NCBI RefSeq assembly: GCF_018829635.1
Contig: NZ_JAHKKG010000023.1
Location: forward strand, 1-64,000
DNA from: Paractinoplanes bogorensis
GTDB lineage: Bacteria; Actinomycetota; Actinomycetes; Mycobacteriales; Micromonosporaceae
Direction: 5' to 3'
Length of the DNA stretch: 64,000 nt
The stretch's first letter is position 1. Every line of letters starts with the position of its first letter. Positions 7,428-17,411 of the stretch are shown here, piece by piece. A program made the translations under genes and the position numbers. The notes beneath the pieces were generated by a model. The model worked only from the letters and a program-made list of their open reading frames with translations. It did no database searches and was not told where the DNA came from.

Positions 7428-8366
7428 ATGGCCACGGCCACGCAACCTGTCGCAACCACCGCCCCCGCAATCGTCGAAGAGTCGCCCAAGCCCGGCTTCA
7501 ACATCGGCCGTGCGGTCGCCTGGGTCTTCATGGTCCTGGTGATCCTGGCGTCGCTGTTCCCGTTCTACTGGATGCTGCGCACCGCCCTGTCCAGCAACAA
7601 CGCTCTCTACGCGGGATCGGACAGCCTGCTGCCGGTCGACGCCTCGTGGGGCGGTTTCGAGCGGGTCTTCGGCCTGCAGACCGGTCAGGAGGCGATCGAC
7701 GCCGGCGGCGCCGGGCAGCCGATCAACTTCTGGCACTACCTGGCCAACTCGATCATCGTGTCCACCCTGGTCACCGCCGGGCAGGTCTTCTTCAGCGCGA
7801 TGGCCGCCTACGCGTTCGCCCGGCTGCAGTGGCGGCACCGCGAGAAGGTCTTCGGCTTCTTCCTGGCCGGTCTGATGATCCCGGCCATCTTCACCCTGCT
7901 GCCCAACTTCGTGCTGATCAAGCAGCTGGGCCTGATCGACACGCTGCTCGGCGTCTCGCTGCCGACCATGCTGATGACGCCGTTCGCGGTGTTCTTCCTC
8001 CGCCAGTTCTTCCTCGGCATCTCGCGCGAGGTCGAGGAGGCGGCGCTGGTCGAAGGCGCTTCCAAGGTACGGGTGTTCTTCCGCCTGATCCTGCCGATGT
8101 CCTCGGCCCCGCTGGCCACGCTCGGCATCCTCACCTACATCACCTCGTGGAACGACTACTTCTGGCCGCTCATGGTCAGCTACACCGACCGGTCGCGGGT
8201 GCTGACCGTGGCCCTCGGCGTCTTCAAGTCGCAGACGCCGCAGACCGGTCCGGACTGGTCCGGCCTGATGGCGGCGACGCTGGTCGCGGCGCTGCCGATG
8301 CTCATCCTGTTCTTCCTCTTCGCCAAGCGCATCGTCAACTCCATCGGCTTTAGTGGGATCAAATGA
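7428..8366 (+). CDS. Sugar ABC transporter permease, MalG-type
   Basis: The product is 312 residues with about six membrane helices, and is the second permease of a CUT1 importer. The EAA loop appears as EEAALVEGASKVRVFFRLILPMS near residue 205 and the segment TSWNDYFWPLMVS near 240 is characteristic of MalG homologues. It is translationally coupled to the binding-protein gene, whose ATG overlaps its stop (8363-8366). No ATPase gene follows in the operon, so energy probably comes from a shared MsiK-type ATPase encoded elsewhere, as known for many actinomycete sugar importers. Confidence 0.9.
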   Translation: MATATQPVATTAPAIVEESPKPGFNIGRAVAWVFMVLVILASLFPFYWMLRTALSSNNALYAGSDSLLPVDASWGGFERVFGLQTGQEAIDAGGAGQPINFWHYLANSIIVSTLVTAGQVFFSAMAAYAFARLQWRHREKVFGFFLAGLMIPAIFTLLPNFVLIKQLGLIDTLLGVSLPTMLMTPFAVFFLRQFFLGISREVEEAALVEGASKVRVFFRLILPMSSAPLATLGILTYITSWNDYFWPLMVSYTDRSRVLTVALGVFKSQTPQTGPDWSGLMAATLVAALPMLILFFLFAKRIVNSIGFSGIK

Positions 8367-9742
8367 GAGCGCGACTCGCGGCACTTCTTTCGGCAGTACT
8401 GGTCGCCGGCTGCGGCTGGAGCGGCTCCGACGCGGCCACCACGGCTACGGGTGGCGGCGGCACGATCGAATACTGGCTCTGGGACTCGGGGCAGCAGCCC
8501 GGATACCAGAAGTGCGCGGACGCCTTCGCGAAGGCGAATCCGGGCCTGTCCGTCCACATCAGTCAGTACGGCTGGGACACCTACTGGTCGAAGCTGACCG
8601 CCGGGTTCATCGCCGACACGGCCCCCGACGTGTTCACCGATCACCTGGCCAAGTTCGCCCAGTTCGTCGATCTCAAGGTGCTGCGCCCGCTGGACGACCT
8701 GGCGCCGACGGCCGGCATCAACGACGGCGACTACCAGGAGGGCCTGGCCGAGCTGTGGAAGGGCCAGGACGGCAAGCGTTACGGCTCGCCGAAGGACTGG
8801 GACACCATCGCCATGTTCTACAACCCGGTCTCGTTGCAGAAGGCGGGCATCGACCCGGCGACACTCAAGGATCTCAACTGGAATCCGCAGGACGGTGGCA
8901 CGTTCGAGAAGACGATCGCGCACCTGACCGTCGACGCCAACGGCGTACGGGGAGATGAACCCGGCTTCGACAAGAACAACGTGAGCCAGTACGGGATCGG
9001 CTCGGACGGTTCCGGCGGGGGCGGCTGGGGGCAGACCCAGTGGTCCAACTTCGCCGGCAGCGCCGGATGGCAGGTGACCGACAAGAACCCGTGGGGCACC
9101 CACTTCAACCTCGACCAGCCCGCCTTCCAGGACACGCTGAGCTGGTACTACGGCCTGGTCCGGAAGGGTTACATGCCGAGCTTCGCCGAGATCGGCGGCA
9201 ACAACCCGGTCGGGCCGGACAAGCAGATCCAGTCCGGGCTGGCCGCGATGGCGTTCGACGGCTCGTGGAAGATCTCCACGTTCACCGGGCTGACCGACAC
9301 CGCGGGCAAGAAGCTGGAGATCGGCATCGCGCCTACCCCGATCGGGCCCACCGGCAAGCGGGCCTCGATGTTCAACGGGCTGGCCGACTCGATCACGTCG
9401 CTGTCCAAGCAGCCCGAGAACGCGGCCAAGTGGGTCGCCTTCCTGGGCGGGGCCGAGTGCCAGGACATCATCGGCGAGTCCGGCGTCGTCTTCCCGGCCC
9501 GGCCGCAGGGCACCGAGAAGGCGATCGCGTTCAACCGCGACGAGCGCAAGCTCGACGTCACCCCGTTCACCGACCAGGTCAAGGACAAGACCACGTTCCT
9601 GTTCCCGGTCACCAGCAACGCCGCCGACATCACGGCGCTGCTGCAACCGAGGATGGACGCCGTCTACATCGGCGACGCCCCGGTCTCGTCCCTGTCCACG
9701 GTCAACAACCAGCTGAACGACCTGTTCAAGGTCGCCCAGTAA
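8363..9742 (+). CDS. Sugar-binding lipoprotein of ABC importer
   Basis: This 459-residue extracytoplasmic solute-binding protein has a lipoprotein signal (residues 1-18, lipobox LVAGC with C18 as acylation site). The mature part begins with a flexible Gly/Thr-rich stretch and then IEYWLWDSGQQPGYQKCADAFAKANPGL, typical of family 1 (MalE-like) oligosaccharide-binding proteins. W- and Y-rich segments (SQYGWDTYWSKL, GGGGWGQTQWSNFAG) fit aromatic stacking on sugar. It overlaps the MalG-type permease by 4 bp. Its stop lies 3 bp from the end of the convergent flavin reductase gene, with no obvious terminator between. Confidence 0.92.
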   Translation: MRARLAALLSAVLVAGCGWSGSDAATTATGGGGTIEYWLWDSGQQPGYQKCADAFAKANPGLSVHISQYGWDTYWSKLTAGFIADTAPDVFTDHLAKFAQFVDLKVLRPLDDLAPTAGINDGDYQEGLAELWKGQDGKRYGSPKDWDTIAMFYNPVSLQKAGIDPATLKDLNWNPQDGGTFEKTIAHLTVDANGVRGDEPGFDKNNVSQYGIGSDGSGGGGWGQTQWSNFAGSAGWQVTDKNPWGTHFNLDQPAFQDTLSWYYGLVRKGYMPSFAEIGGNNPVGPDKQIQSGLAAMAFDGSWKISTFTGLTDTAGKKLEIGIAPTPIGPTGKRASMFNGLADSITSLSKQPENAAKWVAFLGGAECQDIIGESGVVFPARPQGTEKAIAFNRDERKLDVTPFTDQVKDKTTFLFPVTSNAADITALLQPRMDAVYIGDAPVSSLSTVNNQLNDLFKVAQ

Positions 9743-9745
9743 CTA

Positions 9746-10312
9746 TTAGCTACGCAGCGCCTTGAGGGCCGGGGCCACCCGGGCGAGCTCGTCGAGCATC
9801 GTGGTGGCCGCGGCCGAGGTGATGTCGGTCGGCTGGAACTGGCCCTCGACCACATTGCTGTGGACGAACGGGATGTTCACGGCGGCCGGCAGCAGCCACA
9901 TCCGCAGCGCGTACGCGGCCCCGGTCAGCGCCAGCGCCGAGCGGGTGCCGGCCGAGACGCCGCCGTAGCTGACCACGCTGGCCGGCTTGTAGTTCCACTC
10001 GGCGTGCAGGTAGTCGAGCGCGTTCTTGAAGGCGGCGCCGAGGCCGAAGTTGTACTCCGGGATCACGAACACGATCGCGTCGGCCGCGGCGACCTTCTCG
10101 CTCCAGCGCATGGTGTGGTCGTTCTGGTAGTTCTGCAGCCGGGGGTGGTGCGGCTCGTCGAGCAGCGGCAGGTTCTCCTCGGCCAGGTCGGCCACGGTCA
10201 CCTGGAAGCCGCCGTGCGCCTTGGCGACGTCGACGAACCACTCGGCCACGGTCGGGCCGACCCGTCCCGGACGGGTGCTTCCGACGACCACCAGCAGGTT
10301 GAGCTCGCTCAT
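9746..10312 (-). CDS. NAD(P)H-dependent FMN reductase-like flavoprotein
   Basis: The product is 188 residues of the flavodoxin-like NADPH-dependent FMN reductase family (SsuE/ChrR/azoreductase type), which transfer hydride from NAD(P)H to FMN and often reduce quinones or xenobiotics. LLVVVGSTRPGRVGPTVAEWF at the N-terminus is the FMN-phosphate loop and FVIPEYNFGLGAAFKNALDYL near residue 85 the flavin-binding loop. The start is ATG at 10312 with GAGGGA upstream; the frame stays open further upstream without family similarity. It is convergent with the sugar operon and co-directional with the LacI gene upstream, 80 bp away. No link to sugar use is evident. Confidence 0.88.
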   Translation of the reverse strand: MSELNLLVVVGSTRPGRVGPTVAEWFVDVAKAHGGFQVTVADLAEENLPLLDEPHHPRLQNYQNDHTMRWSEKVAAADAIVFVIPEYNFGLGAAFKNALDYLHAEWNYKPASVVSYGGVSAGTRSALALTGAAYALRMWLLPAAVNIPFVHSNVVEGQFQPTDITSAAATTMLDELARVAPALKALRS

Positions 10313-10392
10313 ATCGTTCCCTCGGACGCGAAGTATTTGCTTCGGCAACATTAACGACCGGCCGGCCCGAACGATGCCGGAAGTCGGAAGCA

Positions 10393-11400
10393 TCACACGC
10401 CTATGTTTTCCCGTACGCAGCACGACTCCCGATGTTCGATCGACGCCGGCAGCCGCACCGTGCGGGACTCGCGTCGCGGATCGTCGAGGCGTTGCAGCAC
10501 CATCTGGACCGCCCGGTTGCCCATCGCGTGGAACGGCTGGGCGATCGACGTGACACTGGGCGAGACGATGTCGGCCCACTCCAGATCGTCGAAGGCGACA
10601 ACGGCCAGATCCGACGGCACCCGTACGCGTTCCCGCCGGATCGCCCCCAGCAGGCCCATCGTCATGTTGTTGTTCCCGCAGAAGACGGCCGACGGCGGAC
10701 GGGGTCCGCGCAGCATCTCCTCGGCCGCCGCGAACCCGCCGCGCACCGTCGACCGGCCGTCCCAGATCAGTGCCGGGTCGACCGCCAGGCCCGCGCTCTC
10801 GTGGGCGAGCCGGAAGCCGGTCTCGCGCTCGCGTGACGTGGACAGCCCGGTGAGCCCGGTGATCATGCCGATCCGGGTGTGCCCGGCCGCGATCAGGTGC
10901 TCGATCAGGTGCCGGGTGGCCAGGGTGTTCTCCGAGCCGACCTGGTCGAACCCGCGGTCCTCGAGCCGGTCGGCCAGCACCGTGGGCACCCGGGCGTCGC
11001 GCAGCAGCGGGCGGGTCCGGTCGCGCCAGCCCGCGGTCGGCACCAGGATCAGCGCGTCGACGTCACGGTCGAGCAGGGCCCGTACGGCCGCCGCCTCTTT
11101 GGCCGGATTCTCACCCGAGGCGCTCAGCAAAACGGTCGCACCCCGGCGGGCCGCCTCGGCGTCGATGCTGTCGATCAGTTCGCCGAAGTACGGGCTGGAC
11201 ATGGCGGGCAGCACCACGCCGATGGTCAGCTTGCTCTCCTTGGCCCGGTCGACCCGCTGGTCGTAGTAGCCGAGCGCCTCCGCGGCCTCGAGCACCCGGG
11301 CACGGGACTCCGCGCTGACCCTCCGGGTTCGGTTCAGCACGTGCGACACCGTCGTCAGGGAGACTCCGGCGGCCGCGGCGACAGACGACATCGTGACCAC
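10393..11400 (-). CDS. LacI-family transcriptional regulator
   Basis: The product is about 335 residues. The N-terminal helix-turn-helix (VAAAAGVSLTTVSHVLN, with the hinge helix ESRARVLEAAEALGY) is followed by a periplasmic-binding-protein-like effector domain (TIGVVLPAMSSPYFGELIDSI onward) ending in FHAMGNRAVQMVLQRL. I place the start at GTG 11400 (or ATG 11391); the longer open frame to 11559 crosses the operator region and looks non-coding. It is divergent from the SIS/ribose-type ABC operon, with a near-perfect 22-bp palindrome at 11429-11450 and a further half-site at 11530-11539 between them, so it very probably controls that operon and itself. Confidence 0.9.
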   Translation of the reverse strand: MVTMSSVAAAAGVSLTTVSHVLNRTRRVSAESRARVLEAAEALGYYDQRVDRAKESKLTIGVVLPAMSSPYFGELIDSIDAEAARRGATVLLSASGENPAKEAAAVRALLDRDVDALILVPTAGWRDRTRPLLRDARVPTVLADRLEDRGFDQVGSENTLATRHLIEHLIAAGHTRIGMITGLTGLSTSRERETGFRLAHESAGLAVDPALIWDGRSTVRGGFAAAEEMLRGPRPPSAVFCGNNNMTMGLLGAIRRERVRVPSDLAVVAFDDLEWADIVSPSVTSIAQPFHAMGNRAVQMVLQRLDDPRRESRTVRLPASIEHRESCCVRENIGV

Positions 11401-11428
11401 GACGTCCGTGTTACCCGGCGGTGAAAGC

Positions 11429-11450
11429 CTTGCGCAAATCTTTGCGCAAG
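11429..11450. promoter_or_regulatory. LacI-type operator O1
   Basis: Arms CTTGCGCAAA and TTTGCGCAAG are perfect inverted repeats of 10 bp separated by two bases (TC). The site lies 29 bp upstream of the LacI start and 103 bp upstream of the SIS gene. Its symmetry and CG-centred half-sites fit LacI-family operators. Confidence 0.75.
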
Positions 11451-11509
11451 CGGTGGAGCGACGTCCGTCCCGATTCTTAGCCTCGACGCAATCCGGACGA
11501 CAGCGAGCA

Positions 11510-11539
11510 GCGCAAATGCGCTTGCCCCGTTTGCGCAAG
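11510..11539. promoter_or_regulatory. Secondary LacI-type operator region O2
   Basis: GCGCAAATGCGC at 11510-11521 and TTTGCGCAAG at 11530-11539 repeat the half-site of O1. The second half lies directly before the ribosome-binding site (AAGAGGAG) of the SIS gene, where binding could block initiation. O1 and O2 are about 80 bp apart, a spacing compatible with looping. Confidence 0.55.
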
Positions 11540-11552
11540 AGGAGTCGAGAAG

Positions 11553-12101
11553 ATGTCAACCGAAGTCCAGCGGGCCATCGACGAGGTCGCGACCGCCGTC
11601 GAGAGCGTCACCGAGTCCGAACTGGACGCCATCGTCGACGAACTGCTCGCCGCCCGGCGGATCGCCGCTTTCGCCGGTGGTCGTGAGGGTCTGGTGATGC
11701 GCGGCCTCGTCATGCGGCTGTTCCACGCCGGGCTCGACGTGCACTACCAGGGCGAGATGACCACCCCGCACGTCGGCGAAGGTGACCTGCTGATCCTGTC
11801 CTGCGGGCCGGGGAACATCTCGATGGTCGAGGCCCTCGCGGGGGTGGCCAAGCGGGACGGCGCGCGGCTGCTCTACCTGACCGCTCAGCCGCAGAACGCG
11901 CCCGCCGGCCAGGCCGACGTCGTGGTCAAGATCACCGCTCAGACGATGGCCGACGACACCGCCTCGCAGGCCGTGCTGCCCATGGGGTCGGCGTACGAGA
12001 TCGCCCTGTTCGTCCTGGTCGACCTGATCACCAACCGGGTGCGCGCCCGCCGGCAGGAGTCGGCCGAGGAGCTGCGCTCGCGTCACACGAACCTCGAATA
12101 G
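11553..12101 (+). CDS. SIS-domain protein, 6-phospho-3-hexuloisomerase-like
   Basis: The 182-residue product is essentially one SIS domain, the size of 6-phospho-3-hexuloisomerase (HxlB/PHI), which interconverts 3-hexulose-6-phosphate and fructose-6-phosphate. IAAFAGGREGLVMRGLVMRLFHAGLDVHYQGE (residues 32-63) and GDLLILSCGPGNISMVEALAG (about 71-92) match the phosphosugar-binding motifs, and ADDTASQAVLPMGSAYEIALFVLVD the C-terminal active-site region. The start is ATG at 11553 with AAGAGGAG upstream. It is the first gene of the operon with a ribose-type ABC importer and a sugar kinase, so it probably isomerises the phosphorylated imported sugar. Whether the substrate is a hexulose phosphate or another ketose is not shown by sequence. 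Confidence 0.78.
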   Translation: MSTEVQRAIDEVATAVESVTESELDAIVDELLAARRIAAFAGGREGLVMRGLVMRLFHAGLDVHYQGEMTTPHVGEGDLLILSCGPGNISMVEALAGVAKRDGARLLYLTAQPQNAPAGQADVVVKITAQTMADDTASQAVLPMGSAYEIALFVLVDLITNRVRARRQESAEELRSRHTNLE

Positions 12102-12133
12102 ATCTTGTTAAGCGCACATACAGGAGATATCGC

Positions 12134-13219
12134 ATGAGAATCAAGCTTGCAGTGACCGCAGCCGCGGCCCTCTTGATCAGCGGCTGTTCGGTCGACTCCG
12201 GCGGCACCGGCTCGAGCGGCAACGCCGCCGCCGGCGCCGCCAGCCCGGCCGCCAACTGCGCGATCGCCACCGCCGCCGACCCGGGCAACTCCCAGCCCGC
12301 CGACGGCACCCCGGTCGCCGAGAACGCCCCCAAGCTCGCCCAGAAGGACACCTACCGGGTCGCCTTCAGCCAGAACGCCAACAACGGTGCCTGGCGCATC
12401 GCCGAGACCCAGAGCATGCAGGACGAGGCCAAGCGCCTCGGCTACCAGATCCAGGTCACCGACGCCCAGAACAACCAGTCGAAGCAGATCCAGGACATCC
12501 GCAGCCTGATCGCGCAGAAGCCGGACGCGCTGTTCGTCGCCCCGATGACCGAGGAGATCGGCACGGTCATCGGCGAGGCCAAGTCGGCCGGCATCCCGGT
12601 GTTCCTGATCGACCGTACGGTCTCGAACGCGCAGGCCAAGGCGGGTACGGACTACGTGACGACGATCGTCTCGGACTTCGTGCAGGAGGGTAAGCGCGCC
12701 GCGTACGCGATGGCCAAGGCCACCGGCGGCACCGGCAAGGTGATCGCGCTGGAGGGCACCACCGGCTCGTCGAGCGCCGTCGACCGCAAGAAGGGCTTCG
12801 AGGACGCGCTCAAGCAGTGCCCCGGCCTCGAACTGGTCGCCACCCAGGACGCCGACAACCAGCGCGCCCGGGCCCAGGACATCACCGAGTCGCTGCTGCA
12901 GGCCAACCCGGACGTCACCGCGGTCTACGCGCAGGGCGACGACATGGCCATGGGCGCGATCGCCGCCATCCGGGCCGCGGGCAAGGTGCCCGGCAAGGAC
13001 ATCCTGGTCGTCTCGGGTGACGGTTCCAAGGAGGCGCTGCAGTCGATCGTGGACGGCGCGATGGTCGCCAACGTCGAGTGCAACCCGCGCTTCGGTCCCA
13101 AGGCGTTCGAGGTCATGAAGCAGTACGCGGCCGGCGACGAGGTGCCGACCAAGATCCTGAACGAGGACCGGCTGTTCGACGCGTCCAACGCCGCCGAGTT
13201 CGTGTCCCAGGCGTACTGA
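12134..13219 (+). CDS. Ribose-type sugar-binding lipoprotein
   Basis: This 361-residue binding protein of ABC importer class CUT2 has a lipoprotein signal ending in LISGC (C18). A low-complexity Ala/Gly stretch (residues about 22-65) leads to the RbsB-type core beginning YRVAFSQNANNGAWRIAETQSMQDEA, with DVTAVYAQGDDMAMGAIAAIRAAGK typical of family 2 periplasmic binding proteins. It is preceded by AGGAGATATCGC and followed 5 bp later by its ATPase gene. Ligands of this family are pentoses, fructose, galactose and similar monosaccharides; the ligand here is unknown. Confidence 0.9.
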   Translation: MRIKLAVTAAAALLISGCSVDSGGTGSSGNAAAGAASPAANCAIATAADPGNSQPADGTPVAENAPKLAQKDTYRVAFSQNANNGAWRIAETQSMQDEAKRLGYQIQVTDAQNNQSKQIQDIRSLIAQKPDALFVAPMTEEIGTVIGEAKSAGIPVFLIDRTVSNAQAKAGTDYVTTIVSDFVQEGKRAAYAMAKATGGTGKVIALEGTTGSSSAVDRKKGFEDALKQCPGLELVATQDADNQRARAQDITESLLQANPDVTAVYAQGDDMAMGAIAAIRAAGKVPGKDILVVSGDGSKEALQSIVDGAMVANVECNPRFGPKAFEVMKQYAAGDEVPTKILNEDRLFDASNAAEFVSQAY

Positions 13220-13224
13220 GTGCG

Positions 13225-14784
13225 ATGACCGACACCACACCCGAGGGCCCGCTGCTCGAGATGCGCGGGGTGACCAAGTCGTTCCGCGGCGCGCGGGCCC
13301 TCGACGACGCGACCATGACCGTGGGCCGCCACCAGATCCGGGCGCTGATCGGCCAGAACGGGGCCGGCAAGTCCACCCTGATCAAGATCCTGACCGGCGT
13401 CTACCGGCGGGACGGCGGCGAGGTGCGGCTCGACGGCCGACCGGTCGACTTCCGCTCCACCGCCGACGCCCAGAAGTCCGGCGTGGTCACCATCTATCAG
13501 GAGGTGAACCTCGTCCCCAAGCTGTCGGTGGCCGAGAACATCTTCCTCGGCCGCTTCCCCCGGCGGCGCGGCCTGGTCGACTGGGCCACCATGCGGGCCG
13601 GGGCCCGGGACGCGCTGGCCACGCTGTCGCTCGACATCGACGTGACCCGTCCGCTGGGCAGCTACCGCGTGGCCACGCAGCAGATGACCGCGATCGCCCG
13701 GGCCGTCTCGCTCGAGGCCCGGCTGCTGGTGCTCGACGAGCCGACGTCGTCGCTGGCCGAGCGCGAGGTCGAGACGCTGTTCGGGGTGATGCGCTCGCTG
13801 CGCGACTCCGGCGTGTCGATGGTGTTCGTCTCGCACCGCATGGACGAGCTCTACGAGATCTGCGAGGACGTCACCGTGCTGCGCGACGGCCGTACGGTCG
13901 CCGAGGAATCTCTGGCCTCGCTCAACCAGTACGAGCTGGTCAGCAAGATGCTGGGCCGTGCCGCCGAGCAGGTGGCCTCGGGTGCCCGGCCGGCCGCGCG
14001 TCCCCGGCAGCAGGCCGAGCCGGTGCTCTCCGTGACCAACGCCGCGTCGGCTCCCCGTCTGCGCGACGCCTCGATCGACGTCTACGCCGGTCAGGTGCAG
14101 GGTGTGGCCGGCCTGCTCGGTTCCGGACGCTCCGAGCTGTTGCGCTCGGTGTTCGGCGCCGACCCGCTCGACTCGGGCGAGATCAAGGTCAACGGCGACA
14201 GGCCTTCCCTCCGTACGCCCGGGGAAGCGATCGCGAATCGACTGGCCTTCCTGACCGAGGACCGCCGTGCCGAGGGGATCGTGCCGCACATGTCGGTGCG
14301 CGACAACCTGACTCTCGCCCTGCTCCCCAAGCTCACCAGACGGGGCATCGTCGACCGCAAGCGGCAGCGCCAGATCGTCACCGACTACATCGCCCGGCTC
14401 GGCATCAAGGCCCAGGCCGACCAGCCGATCGTCGAGCTCTCCGGCGGTAACCAGCAGAAGGTGCTGCTCGCTCGCTGGCTGGCCACCGAACCGGCCGTGC
14501 TGCTGCTCGACGAGCCCACCCGTGGCATCGACGTCAGCGCCAAGGCCGAGATCCTGGCCCTGGTCGACAAGCTGGCCGCCGACGGGATGGGTGTGCTGCT
14601 CGTGTCGTCGGAACTCGAAGAGGTGGTCAGCGCCTGCGACGACGTGACCGTGCTGCGCGACGGCGTCTCGGTGGCCCGGGTCTCCCTCGACCGGCTCTCC
14701 GAGGAGTCGCTGATGGCCGTCATGGCGAGCGGCGAGGCTGTGCCGTCGTCCGATGTGCCGCAAAAGGACAACGCTGATGACTGA
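13225..14784 (+). CDS. Ribose-type sugar ABC transporter ATPase (two-domain)
   Basis: The 519-residue protein carries two fused ABC domains as in RbsA. The first has Walker A GQNGAGKST near residue 45 and Walker B LLVLDEPTSSLAE near 170, with a weak signature (ATQQMTAIARA). The second has a degenerate Walker A (GLLGSGRSE), a consensus signature LSGGNQQKV near residue 410 and Walker B VLLLDEPTRGID. This asymmetry is normal for the family. The start is ATG at 13225; the upstream open frame overlaps the binding-protein gene and is not coding. The 3' end overlaps the first permease by 8 bp. Confidence 0.92.
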   Translation: MTDTTPEGPLLEMRGVTKSFRGARALDDATMTVGRHQIRALIGQNGAGKSTLIKILTGVYRRDGGEVRLDGRPVDFRSTADAQKSGVVTIYQEVNLVPKLSVAENIFLGRFPRRRGLVDWATMRAGARDALATLSLDIDVTRPLGSYRVATQQMTAIARAVSLEARLLVLDEPTSSLAEREVETLFGVMRSLRDSGVSMVFVSHRMDELYEICEDVTVLRDGRTVAEESLASLNQYELVSKMLGRAAEQVASGARPAARPRQQAEPVLSVTNAASAPRLRDASIDVYAGQVQGVAGLLGSGRSELLRSVFGADPLDSGEIKVNGDRPSLRTPGEAIANRLAFLTEDRRAEGIVPHMSVRDNLTLALLPKLTRRGIVDRKRQRQIVTDYIARLGIKAQADQPIVELSGGNQQKVLLARWLATEPAVLLLDEPTRGIDVSAKAEILALVDKLAADGMGVLLVSSELEEVVSACDDVTVLRDGVSVARVSLDRLSEESLMAVMASGEAVPSSDVPQKDNADD

Positions 14785-15763
14785 TCTCGCCACCCGGCCG
14801 GCCGCTGCTTCCGTATTGCGGAACACCGACTGGCCGTCCTTCATCCGGCGCTACGGCGCGGCGATCGTGCTCGCCCTGCTGGTGCTGTTCAACATCATCT
14901 TCACCGACAACTTCCTGGACCTGCGCAACATCCTGTTCGTGCAGCTGCGCCAGGCCGCACCGACCGCGATCGTCGCCCTCGGCATGGCCCTGGTCATCGC
15001 CACCGGCGGCATCGACCTCTCGGTCGGCGCCGTGGTCGCCCTGTCCGGTCAGGTCACCGCGGTGTTCCTGCTCGACGGCGTGCCGCCGCTGGTGGCGCTG
15101 CCGATCGGCATCCTCGTCGGCGTGGCCGCCGGCCTGTTCAACGGCACGCTGGTGTCCCGGTTCGGCATCCAGCCGATGATCGCGACGCTGGTGCTGTTCA
15201 CCGCCGGGCGCGGGCTGGCCCAGGTCGTCACCGGCGGCCGGATCCAGACCGTGAACCAGCCGATCGTCGAGTTCCTCGGCCTCGGCGTGATCGCGGGACT
15301 GCCCATCTCGGTGTTCTCGCTGATCGTCATCACGATCGCGATCGTGCTGGTCACCCGCTTCACCCCGGCCGGCACCAAGCTGCTCGCGGTGGGCGGCAAC
15401 GAACGCGCGGCCGGTCTCGTCGGCATCCGCACCAAGCGGGTCAAGACCATGGCGTACGTGGTCGCGGGTGGCCTGGCCGGTTTCGTCGGCCTGCTCGAAC
15501 TGGGCCGGATCCAGGCCTCGGACGCCACCAACGCCGGCCTCAACATGGAGCTCGACGCGATCGCCGCGGTCGCCGTGGCCGGAACGACACTCGCGGGCGG
15601 CACGTTCTCGCCCGGTCGCACGATCATCGGCGTCCTGATGCTCCGGCTCCTGCAGAACACCCTGGTGGCCCACGGCATCCCCCGTGAGGTCGCCCAGATC
15701 GCACAAGGACTCATCATCGTGGCTGCCATCTATCTGCTGCGCCGCTCGCGGGACGCGCGATGA
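14777..15763 (+). CDS. Ribose-type ABC transporter permease 1
   Basis: The 328-residue protein has about eight to ten hydrophobic helices and the CUT2 permease hallmarks ALGMALVIATGGIDLSVGAVVALSG near residue 70 and AVGGNERAAGLVGIRTKRVK near 205. The ATG at 14777 overlaps the ATPase gene and is preceded by AAAGGAC; ATG at 14753 is in frame but lies deeper in the upstream gene. Its stop overlaps the start of a second permease (ATGA at 15760-15763). Two different permeases imply a heteromeric channel. Confidence 0.9.
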   Translation: MTDLATRPAAASVLRNTDWPSFIRRYGAAIVLALLVLFNIIFTDNFLDLRNILFVQLRQAAPTAIVALGMALVIATGGIDLSVGAVVALSGQVTAVFLLDGVPPLVALPIGILVGVAAGLFNGTLVSRFGIQPMIATLVLFTAGRGLAQVVTGGRIQTVNQPIVEFLGLGVIAGLPISVFSLIVITIAIVLVTRFTPAGTKLLAVGGNERAAGLVGIRTKRVKTMAYVVAGGLAGFVGLLELGRIQASDATNAGLNMELDAIAAVAVAGTTLAGGTFSPGRTIIGVLMLRLLQNTLVAHGIPREVAQIAQGLIIVAAIYLLRRSRDAR

Positions 15764-16742
15764 GCGCCGCCACCGCCGACGTGGCCACCATCGGGCACCG
15801 GCTCGCCCTGCAGCGCCGCGGCACGGTCGCCGTGCTCGTGCTGGTGGTGCTGCTGGCCTCGCTGCGCTACGGCGACGCGTTCTATTCCGGCATCAACCTG
15901 ACCTCGTACTTCGACGACGCGGTCAAATACTCGCTGATCGCCCTGGGTATGACCTTCGTGATCATGACGGGCGGCATCGACCTGTCGGTCGGCTCGGTCA
16001 TCCTGCTGGCCGGCGTGGCCGGGGGACTGGCCAGCCCGCACGGTGCGGTCGTGGCCGTGCTGGTCGGCGTGGGCACCGGCGCCGCCGTGGGTGCGGTCAA
16101 CGGCCTGCTGATCGCGCACTCCCGCCTCGAACCGTTCGTCGTCACGCTGGCGACGCTGCTCTGGGCGCGCGGGCTCGGCCTGCAGCTGGCCGACACGCAG
16201 ACCGTCGTCTACGGCACCGGCACGCTGCAGTCGCTCGCCCGAGACAAGATCTTCGGGCTGACCACCGGGTTCTGGCTGATGATCCTGCTGTTCGTGCTGG
16301 CCGCGGTCGCGCTCAAGTTCACCCCGTGGGGGCGTACGGTGCTCGCGATCGGCGACAGCGAGGAGTCCACCGCGCTGCTCGGCGTGCCGACCCGCCTGCC
16401 CAAGTTCTCGGTCTACCTGCTCTCCGGGGCGCTGGCCGGGCTGGCCGGGGTCGTGCTCGGCTCGCAGACCGGCTCGGTCAGCATGGACACCGGCGTCGGC
16501 TGGGAACTGATCGCGGTGGCGGCCGTGGTCGTCGGCGGTACGCTGCTGACCGGCGGCGTCGGCTCGATCGGGGGCACCCTGGCCGGCCTGCTGCTGCTCC
16601 AGGTCATCTTCACCATCATCAACTTCGAGAACGGGCGCGGCGGCATCGAGATCAACTCCTACTGGCAGAACGTCGTCCGCGGCGCCTTCCTGCTGGTCGT
16701 GGTGCTGCTGCAGACCGGCGTGGGCCGCGGAAGGAAGAAGTC

Positions 16743-16746
<4 letters not shown>
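15760..16746 (+). CDS. Ribose-type ABC transporter permease 2
   Basis: A 328-residue second CUT2 permease, with ALGMTFVIMTGGIDLSVGSVILLAG and AIGDSEESTALLGVPTRLPK in the positions equivalent to permease 1. Sequence similarity between the two is moderate, so they are old paralogues rather than a recent duplication. It is translationally coupled on both sides: ATGA overlap with permease 1 and a 4-bp overlap (16743-16746) with the kinase gene. Confidence 0.9.

Positions 16747-17409
<663 letters not shown>

Positions 17410-17411
<2 letters not shown>

Noticed and set aside
9740..9748. Bidirectional terminator between the sugar-binding protein and flavin reductase genes
   Set aside because: The stops are 3 bp apart and I see no inverted repeat around them.
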